Shown: positions 42,746 through 48,331 of the stretch, one piece after another | Layout: every line of letters starts with the position of its first letter | Numbering within the stretch: position 1 is the first letter of the stretch | NCBI RefSeq assembly: GCF_937900395.1 | Contig: NZ_CALCDX010000193.1 | Location: forward strand, 1-48,331 | DNA length: 48,331 nucleotides | DNA from: an uncultured Caulobacter sp. | GTDB lineage: Bacteria > Pseudomonadota > Alphaproteobacteria > Caulobacterales > Caulobacteraceae | Direction of reading: 5' to 3' | Notes under the pieces: model-generated | What the model was told of the DNA's origin: nothing | Database searches by the model: none | Seen by the model: the letters and a program-made list of their open reading frames with translations, nothing else | Position numbers and translations under genes: made by a program

Positions 42746-44706
42746 TGCGAGGCCTTGCGGGTCACGATGGCGGGTGGCTTGGGCGCCTTCATGCCCGCGC
42801 CGAGATGGAAGCTGGTGTGCGGCGGCTGATTGTAGGCGGTGTTCTGCCAGGCGATCGAGGCGCGGTACTGCGGGTCGTGCATCAGCGTCGCCAAGCGGCG
42901 ATCGGTGGGGTAGGGCGTCTCGTAGATCCGCAAGGACCGGTTGTCCTCGGCCCGCCAGATCACCTCCTCGCGCCAATCGCCCAGGATGTCCGCCGACAGG
43001 GCGGGCGTGGCCTTGGTGCCGTTGTTCGAGGTCATGCCCTCCGCGGTGAGCAGCGGAACCGACTGGCCGGTTTTCCAGTCCCACTTGCTGATCTGGTTCT
43101 TGTCCAGCAGTTCACGCAGATCGTCGCCGTCCCACCAGATCGCGAAATTGGTCTGGCGCGGATGCTTCACGCCCTCGATGATCTTGCCTTGCGCGGTGTA
43201 GAGCGCCTCCTGGTTCGAGCCCCAGGCCTCATCGCCTGGGAAGCGCGGATCGATGTCGGCGGCCAGGCCCCGGCCGGTGTCCTTGTCCGACGGGGTGCTC
43301 CACAACACCTTGCCGGTGCGGGCGTCCAGCATGGCCGCGCCGACGCCGCCGTTGTTGCGCATCTCCTCATGGACGCCGAACTTCTCCAGGCCCGGATGCA
43401 TCGGGTCGAGGTCCCCGACGTGCATGGCGTCGCCATGGAACAGGCGGGCGCTCCATAGGCCCTTGCCATTGTCGTCGATCGCCATGGAGCCGTAGAGGAT
43501 CTCATCGCGGCCATCGCCATCCACATCGGCGACGCTGAGCTGGTGGTTGCCTTGGCCGGCATAGGCCTCGTTGCCCGGCGCCGAACTGTCGAACAGCCAG
43601 CGCTGGGTCAGCTGGCCGTCGCGATAGTCCCAGGCGGCGATGGTGGAGCGGGCGTAGTAGCCGCGGCCCATGATGATGCTGGGGCGCTGGCCGTCCAGAT
43701 AGGCCGTGCCGGCCAGGAAGCGATCCGAGCGATTGCCATAGCCGTCGCCCCAGACCTGCGTCATCTGCTCGACCGTCGGCGCATCGGTGCGCGGATCGCG
43801 TGGCGGCGAGTAGGGGGCGCTGGCCAGGGCCTTGCCGGTCGCGCCCTCGAAGACGGTCAGGAACTCGGGCCCCTTCAGGATGCGGCCCTGGACCTTGGCG
43901 ACCTTGGTCCCGTCCTGCTGGACGAAGGCGCCGGTGCGGTCGGCCTGCGGCCGCTCGCCGCCTGTCTCGCGCCAGTCGGCGTTGGGATCGCCCAGCACCT
44001 TGCCGGTCCCGTCGATTGTTCCGTCGCTGGTCCGCACGGCGATCTCGGCCTTGCCGTCGCCGTCATAGTCGTAGACCTGGAACTGGGTGTAGTGCGCCCC
44101 GGCCCGGATGTTGCGGCCAAGATCGATACGCCACAGACGCCGTCCCTCCAGCGTATAGGCGTCGAGATAGACGTTCCCGGTATAGCCGCCGAAGGCGTTG
44201 TCCTTGGAGTTGGTCGGGTCCCACTTCAGGACGATTTCATAGCGGCCGTCGCCGTCCAGGTCGCCGACGCTGGCGTCGTTGGCCGTGTAGGCGTAGGCCT
44301 CGCCGGCCGACGTGACGCCGCCCGGCGGCGGCTCGATCGGGATCGAGAGATAGCCTTCTGCCCAGACCTTGGCGGGCGCGCTGGCGGGACCTTCCTGGCC
44401 CTTGCTGATCGGCCGCACCGTGTAGATCCCGGCGCCGGGCGTCTTGTCGACGAAGTTCGTGGCGCCGATCAGCGGCTTGGCGTTCAGCTTCCGGCCATCG
44501 CGATAGACGTTGAAGGCCGCGCCGCTCGGATCGTCGCCCAGCAACCGCCAGCTGACCAGCACGCCGCCATCGACCGCCGGAACCGCCACGACGCCGCGAT
44601 CCAGCGCCTCCATCCAGCGCGGCGCGGCTTGCGCGGCGGCGCTGGCCTGCAGCAAGGCCAGGGCGCAGGCGCCGGCGGCGAGTCGGGTTTGGAAAAGCTT
44701 GTGCAT
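42742..44706 (-). CDS. PL11 rhamnogalacturonan lyase (YesW-like)
   Basis: The product is 654 residues from the ATG at 44706 with AGGGAGG upstream; signal peptide MHKLFQTRLAAGACALALLQASAAAQA. A fibronectin-like N-terminal part (GGVLVSWRLLGDDPSGAAFNVYRDG) leads to an eight-bladed propeller. It carries several calcium-binding DxDxDG loops: DLDGDGRYEIVLKWDPTNSKDN, YDYDGDGKAEIAVRTSDGT and DVDGDGRDEIL. These are signatures of PL11 rhamnogalacturonan endolyases. The enzyme cleaves the Rha-GalA backbone by beta-elimination, generating the unsaturated ends that GH105 later removes. It heads a two-gene operon with the PL22-like gene, divergent from the receptor at 44979. Confidence 0.94.
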   Translation of the reverse strand: MHKLFQTRLAAGACALALLQASAAAQAAPRWMEALDRGVVAVPAVDGGVLVSWRLLGDDPSGAAFNVYRDGRKLNAKPLIGATNFVDKTPGAGIYTVRPISKGQEGPASAPAKVWAEGYLSIPIEPPPGGVTSAGEAYAYTANDASVGDLDGDGRYEIVLKWDPTNSKDNAFGGYTGNVYLDAYTLEGRRLWRIDLGRNIRAGAHYTQFQVYDYDGDGKAEIAVRTSDGTIDGTGKVLGDPNADWRETGGERPQADRTGAFVQQDGTKVAKVQGRILKGPEFLTVFEGATGKALASAPYSPPRDPRTDAPTVEQMTQVWGDGYGNRSDRFLAGTAYLDGQRPSIIMGRGYYARSTIAAWDYRDGQLTQRWLFDSSAPGNEAYAGQGNHQLSVADVDGDGRDEILYGSMAIDDNGKGLWSARLFHGDAMHVGDLDPMHPGLEKFGVHEEMRNNGGVGAAMLDARTGKVLWSTPSDKDTGRGLAADIDPRFPGDEAWGSNQEALYTAQGKIIEGVKHPRQTNFAIWWDGDDLRELLDKNQISKWDWKTGQSVPLLTAEGMTSNNGTKATPALSADILGDWREEVIWRAEDNRSLRIYETPYPTDRRLATLMHDPQYRASIAWQNTAYNQPPHTSFHLGAGMKAPKPPAIVTRKASQ

Positions 44707-44834
44707 GGCGGCCTCCCTCAAGCCTACGCGATCCCGCGACCGCCTGGTGGCGGCTTCTGGAGGCCGTGTGCGCGCCTGATCGGGACGTCGCGGTTACACC
44801 ATGAAACCGTCGTTTTGTCTTCCCATAAATTGCA

Positions 44835-44873
44835 TTGACATCTCAATATATGGCACTTAGGAATTTGTCCTAA
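44835..44873 (+). promoter_or_regulatory. Receptor promoter with overlapping palindromic operator
   Basis: TTGACA (44835-44840), a perfect -35, is followed after 17 bases by TAGGAA (44858-44863), a weak -10. A perfect inverted repeat TTAGGA-ATTTG-TCCTAA (44857-44873) covers that -10 and the expected transcription start. The overlap is the usual layout for repression. The region is clearly AT-richer than the genes. It serves the receptor at 44979 and may also affect the divergent PL11 operon. Confidence 0.6.
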
Positions 44874-44978
44874 CAATGAGCCGTTGTGCGTGAAGCGCGT
44901 CCCATGGGGCGCGCTCCCGCGCCACAGGCGCCCGGTCGTCCTCAGTCGGGCGACAAGGTCATGTAAGGGAGGGACAAC

Positions 44979-47900
44979 ATGAAGTTCTCGACGGCTCGTC
45001 GCCGGAAGGCCGCCGCCACCGCGTCTATCCTGGCGCTGAGCGCCGGCATCGCCATCGCCGACCAGGCTGCGGCCCAGACCGCGCCCGCCAGCAACTCCGA
45101 GGCGACAGTCGTCGAGGAGATCGTGGTCGGCACCCGCGCCAGCCTTCAGTCCGCGATGAATCGCAAGAAGCGCGCGGGCACCATTTCCGACTCGATCGTC
45201 GCCGAGGACATCAGCCAGTTCCCCGACAAGAACGTCGGCGAGGCTCTGGGGCGCATCACCGGCGTACAGCTGGCGCGCGATTTCGGCGAAGGCAGCGCGG
45301 TGTCGATCCGCGGCGTCGAGCCCGACCTGAACCGGGTCGAGATCAATGGCATGAGCACGTTGTCCACGGCCGGCAACCTGCAGGTCTACGGCGGCGGCGG
45401 TCGCTCCAACGATTTCCGCGAGCTGGCCTCGGAGCTGGTCGCGTCCATCGACGTGTTCAAGGGCTTCACCGCCGACATGACCGAAGGCGGCGTCGGCGGC
45501 ACGGTGTCGGTCAAGACCCGCAAGCCTCTGGACTTCAAGAAGCCGACCCTGTCGCTGACGGCCTCGGCCCAGAACCTCGACACCGCCAGCAAGTGGCGGC
45601 CGCGCGGCAACCTGTTCGCCGCGACCCGCCTGCTGGACGGTCGCCTGGGCCTCATGGCGAACGTCACTTACGACAAGGTCGACACGCGGGGCGACTATGT
45701 CCGCAACACGTCGTGGGGGCGGTTCGCCGACTTCGACAACTCGGCCAACAAGACGGTCGACTACTACAGCACCGCCTACAACGCGCAGATCAACGCCTTG
45801 GCTAAGGGCGTGACCACGGCGGCCGGCTGCAGCACGCTGACCACCCCCGACGCCACCCAGATTTCGACCACCAACCTGCGCACCGCTTGCCTTTCGCAAT
45901 GGTACGACTACGCCCCGCGCACCGCGCGTTATGGCGTTTGGACTCGGAACGATGAGCGCATCTCCGCCGAGTTCACCGCTCAGTACCGCTTTACCGACAA
46001 GATCGACGCCTGGGTCAGCTACAATCGCAACGAGCGCAAAAACCGTCTGAACGACATCAACTACGGCACCGACTTCACGTCGACCACGCGTCTGCGTAAC
46101 GCCGCCTCGGCCACAGCCTGCTCGAGCACCGACACGACGGCGTCGTCGGTCAAGGTCGACGCCAACCACAACGTCACGTCCTACACGCTGGGCAACTGCC
46201 TGACCACGTCGGCCGCCGGCGGCTATGGCGGGTTCGGCATCAGCGCCCGCGACTTCTCGAACGACACCACTAGCAACTACTACAACTTCGGGGCCAACTA
46301 CCGCGGCGACCGCCTGCAGGTGGAGTTCCAGGGCTCGAAGGCCGACACCAGCAACGTCGCTCAGACCAACAATGTCAGCGTCACCTTCGACACGCCCGGG
46401 ATGGTGGTGACGCTGGACCCGACGACAGGCAATCCGTCGTTCGCCTTCGCGAGCGGCTACAGCCCGTCCGACGCCTCGGCGATCCGCCAGTGGCAGATTC
46501 AATACCGTCCATCCAACGCGGCTTCCAAGGAAGAGCAGTACAAGCTCGACTTCGACTACGACACGCGCCTGCCGTTCATCCCGAAGATCGAGTTCGGCGG
46601 TCGTGCGACCGACTTCTCGACGAAGGGCTATGGCTACGGCGGCTTCATCCTGAACGCCGGCTCGAATCCGTACTCGACCACCGACGACACCGTCATCTAC
46701 TCCAATGCCGTCAATTCGACGGCCACGATCCTGTCGTCCCAGGCGCTGGATCAGACCAGCCCGGTCAACGCTTCGGCGGCTTCGACGACGGGTTACTGGT
46801 CGACGACCGAGACCTGGTCGCGCGCCTTCTCGAATTCGGTCTTCGCTCAGGCGATGACGGGCCTGCCCAGCGACTTCTATTTCGGGGGCGGCTCGATCCC
46901 GTCGACTTGGAACTATCCCAACTTCAGTTCGGTGGCGCAGTACCTCGATACTTCGCACTTCAACCTGAACAATCTCGAGCAGACCACGGGTAGCGATGGC
47001 AAGAGCTATGGCCAGTTCCCGTACTACATCGCCGAGAAGACCGATGCGCAGTACCTGAAGTTCAACTACGAGTTCCCGTTGGGCGCCTACGACGTCGAAG
47101 GCAACTTCGGTTGGCGCCGGGTCCACACCGAGACTTCCGGCAGCGGCGTCTCCACGCGTCAACAGACCTATGCGGCCACCAACGGCGGCTCTTCGACGAC
47201 CTACACAATCGGCAACTCGCTCGCGAGCATGAAGAAGAGCTACACGGTGTGGCTGCCCAGCTTCAACGCGGGCCTGTGGGTCATCCCGAACCGACTCGCT
47301 GCTCGCGCGGGCTTCGCCCAGCTGATGGCCCGACCGCGGATGGACTTCCTGATGCCCACGGTGCTCTGCACCACCGACAACTCGCCCGATGCGAACGGCG
47401 AGTTCGACGAACCGAGCTGCAACGCCGGCAATCCGGAGCTGAAGCCCTATCGCGCCAACCAGTACGACCTGTCGTTCGAATACTATCCGAACCAGGACAC
47501 CCAGGTCTCGGTCGGCCTGTTCAAGAAGGATATCGAGTCTTTCTACGTCTCCAGCCGCACCTTGATCGGCAAGCGCGACGTATACGGCGACGGCGTGCTG
47601 TACAACTACAATACCTACATCAACGGCGACGGCGCCAAGATCTCGGGCGTGGAGATCACGGCCAAGACCGCCTTCACCTTCCTGCCGGGCTTGCTGTCGG
47701 GCTTCGGCGTCGACGCGAACTATACCTACCAGAAGGCCAAGAACGTCCGCGACGCCGACCCGGAACTCGCCGAGAAGGTCAAGCAGGGCAAGATCACCGT
47801 CACCCAGGCCGAGAAAGAGATCAAGAAGATCAAGGCCCCGGAACGTCCCAAGCCGGTCGACAAGGTCGAGGCGATGCTCGAGTTGGTCCACGACACCGAC

Positions 47901-48331
47901 TACGAGCCGCACCACGAATCCTCCCCGACCGATCACGTCCTTCAGGAACTGGCGCTCTACGGCTACCGTCCCTTCGAGGACGAACCCGACCCGCGGCCGC
48001 TCCCCGAGGGCAATGTCGTGGCCGGCAGCATCGCCGACATCTTCGACGCCCTCGTGGTGGCGCTCTCGGACACCCGCCTCGAACCCGACCTCGAAGAACT
48101 GCTCTGGGGCACGGTCAACCTCTTCCATCGCGCCACCGACCGGATCGTAGGCGACATCCACGCCTCTCTCCGCCGTAAGCTCGCGGATCCGCTCCTTCAG
48201 CTCCGGCGCATCGCTATCCAAAACGTGATCGGCGCCGTGCTCACGGGCGACCGCAAGCTTGGCGTCGCCCCTTGCCGTCGCGATCACCGTCGCCCCCAGA
48301 GCCTTGCCGCACTCGACAGCGGTCAATCCCA
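44979..48331 (+). CDS. TonB-dependent receptor of the pectin locus; 3' end replaced, frame open to window end
   Basis: The ATG at 44979 has GGGAGGG upstream and opens a signal peptide (MKFSTARRRKAAATASILALSAGIAIADQAAAQ). The plug is clear: EEIVVGTRASLQSAMNRKK, DISQFPDKNVGEALGRITGVQLARDFGEG, VSIRGVEPDLNRVEING. A long barrel follows, with FAQLMARPRMDFLMPT and NPELKPYRANQYDLSFEYY, typical of the Caulobacter/Xanthomonas-type receptors for plant-derived saccharides. Receptor sequence ends near 47741, in GVDANYTYQKAKN; about 150 residues of the final barrel strands are missing. Beyond it the frame stays open by reading through unrelated fragments (see next entries). Divergent from PL11, so pectin fragments are the likely cargo. 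Confidence 0.85.
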   Translation, partial: MKFSTARRRKAAATASILALSAGIAIADQAAAQTAPASNSEATVVEEIVVGTRASLQSAMNRKKRAGTISDSIVAEDISQFPDKNVGEALGRITGVQLARDFGEGSAVSIRGVEPDLNRVEINGMSTLSTAGNLQVYGGGGRSNDFRELASELVASIDVFKGFTADMTEGGVGGTVSVKTRKPLDFKKPTLSLTASAQNLDTASKWRPRGNLFAATRLLDGRLGLMANVTYDKVDTRGDYVRNTSWGRFADFDNSANKTVDYYSTAYNAQINALAKGVTTAAGCSTLTTPDATQISTTNLRTACLSQWYDYAPRTARYGVWTRNDERISAEFTAQYRFTDKIDAWVSYNRNERKNRLNDINYGTDFTSTTRLRNAASATACSSTDTTASSVKVDANHNVTSYTLGNCLTTSAAGGYGGFGISARDFSNDTTSNYYNFGANYRGDRLQVEFQGSKADTSNVAQTNNVSVTFDTPGMVVTLDPTTGNPSFAFASGYSPSDASAIRQWQIQYRPSNAASKEEQYKLDFDYDTRLPFIPKIEFGGRATDFSTKGYGYGGFILNAGSNPYSTTDDTVIYSNAVNSTATILSSQALDQTSPVNASAASTTGYWSTTETWSRAFSNSVFAQAMTGLPSDFYFGGGSIPSTWNYPNFSSVAQYLDTSHFNLNNLEQTTGSDGKSYGQFPYYIAEKTDAQYLKFNYEFPLGAYDVEGNFGWRRVHTETSGSGVSTRQQTYAATNGGSSTTYTIGNSLASMKKSYTVWLPSFNAGLWVIPNRLAARAGFAQLMARPRMDFLMPTVLCTTDNSPDANGEFDEPSCNAGNPELKPYRANQYDLSFEYYPNQDTQVSVGLFKKDIESFYVSSRTLIGKRDVYGDGVLYNYNTYINGDGAKISGVEITAKTAFTFLPGLLSGFGVDANYTYQKAKNVRDADPELAEKVKQGKITVTQAEKEIKKIKAPERPKPVDKVEAMLELVHDTDYEPHHESSPTDHVLQELALYGYRPFEDEPDPRPLPEGNVVAGSIADIFDALVVALSDTRLEPDLEELLWGTVNLFHRATDRIVGDIHASLRRKLADPLLQLRRIAIQNVIGAVLTGDRKLGVAPCRRDHRRPQSLAALDSGQS
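47742..47873 (+). pseudogene. ParB-like protein C-terminal fragment (tentative)
   Basis: The 44 residues after the receptor break (VRDADPELAEKVKQGKITVTQAEKEIKK, then a charged tail) are not receptor-like. They resemble the helix that ends ParB-N-domain proteins and methyltransferases of mobile elements (pattern DPELAEKV..G.I...QA...). The fragment is short, so the family call is tentative; what is clear is the sharp change from beta-barrel to charged helical sequence. Confidence 0.4.
47874..48149 (+). pseudogene. N-terminal fragment of a DUF2493-type mobile-element protein
   Basis: From the ATG at 47874 the frame reads a segment with HHESSPTDHVLQELALYGY, RPFEDEPDPRPLPEGN, IADIFDALVVALSDTRLEPDLEELLW and TVNLFHRATDRI. 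I recognise this as the N-terminal region of DUF2493-domain proteins, carried on conjugative and plasmid elements of alphaproteobacteria. The family normally continues into a DNEQAQ-type helix and a SLOG-like C-terminal domain; here the match stops at about 48149. It is in frame with the receptor upstream. Confidence 0.7.
48126..48331 (-). pseudogene. Partial zinc-type NADPH:quinone oxidoreductase, cut by the window end and by a junction
   Basis: Read on the minus strand from the window edge, the frame gives GLTAVECGKALGATVIATA, then REHGADHVLDSDAPELKERIREL and ERGVDVAYDPVGGAM. This is the Rossmann part of a quinone oxidoreductase / zinc-binding alcohol dehydrogenase-family enzyme. The family continues with about 100 more residues, but homology stops at about 48126, where the sequence becomes the DUF2493-like fragment on the other strand. 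The N-terminal part lies beyond the window. The two fragments share the 24 bases 48126-48149. Confidence 0.7.

Noticed and set aside
44724..48326. A 1200-codon open frame on the minus strand opposite the pectin receptor
   Set aside because: It mirrors the receptor frame in high-GC DNA and translates to a low-complexity Arg/Val/Gly/Asp-rich chain without domains. Only its first ~68 residues (from the oxidoreductase fragment) are real coding sequence.
1..48331. CRISPR arrays, insertion-sequence transposases, integrases, rRNA genes or a replication origin
   Set aside because: No regularly spaced direct repeats, no transposase or integrase motifs and no rRNA-like sequence were seen. The only mobile-element traces are the short DUF2493/ParB-like fragments at the right end.

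Overview
The window is high-GC DNA with the gene content and order of a Caulobacter-like alphaproteobacterium. It holds ruvX next to gatCA and gatB, an RcnB-family periplasmic protein, four TonB-dependent receptors and many genes coupled by 4-base ATGA/GTGA overlaps. The assignment rests on protein character and gene order read by eye; no database search was possible.

Layout. (1) 1-9.4 kb is mostly housekeeping: a REP-like element, ruvX (minus), gatC-gatA, an antisense Pro/Ala-rich membrane protein, gatB, two small exported proteins, a glutathione transferase, a Sel1-like small protein, a polyprenyl-phosphate sugar transferase (minus) and tRNA-Ser(GCU). (2) 9.4-22.1 kb holds surface and uptake genes: a receptor with a carboxypeptidase-regulatory-like N-terminus, a small helix-turn-helix regulator, a second receptor with its own regulated promoter, then a minus-strand run of UDP-glucuronate decarboxylase, third receptor, M1 metallopeptidase and DUF6702 protein. 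(3) 22.2-25.7 kb is a tightly packed operon: ABC ATPase, ABC-2 permease, DesK-like histidine kinase and LuxR-type response regulator. (4) 25.7-47.7 kb is a rhamnogalacturonan-I / L-rhamnose utilisation locus. (5) The last ~600 bases are a patchwork of unrelated gene fragments.

How the pectin locus should work (inference from families). The receptor at 44979 would import large fragments. The exported PL11 lyase, PL22-like lyase, SGNH esterases and a GH43-GH35 fusion would trim the chains and side chains. A GPH-type symporter would carry unsaturated oligomers inside, where GH105 releases L-rhamnose. A mutarotase and the complete non-phosphorylated diketo-hydrolase route (L-rhamnose dehydrogenase, lactonase, L-rhamnonate dehydratase, 2-keto-3-deoxyrhamnonate dehydrogenase, diketo-hydrolase) would then give pyruvate plus L-lactate. 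An FMN-dependent L-lactate dehydrogenase in the same locus would return the lactate to pyruvate. An IclR regulator sits in the middle and is the obvious candidate controller.

The most striking unexplained signal is a promoter module that occurs twice. A perfect 21-base identity around the palindrome TGACGTTTGTCA lies in front of both the ABC/two-component operon and the receptor at 15973. In both, GTGAC and GGCACTGnnACG follow at identical spacing. This suggests a small regulon of the two-component system that includes the receptor.
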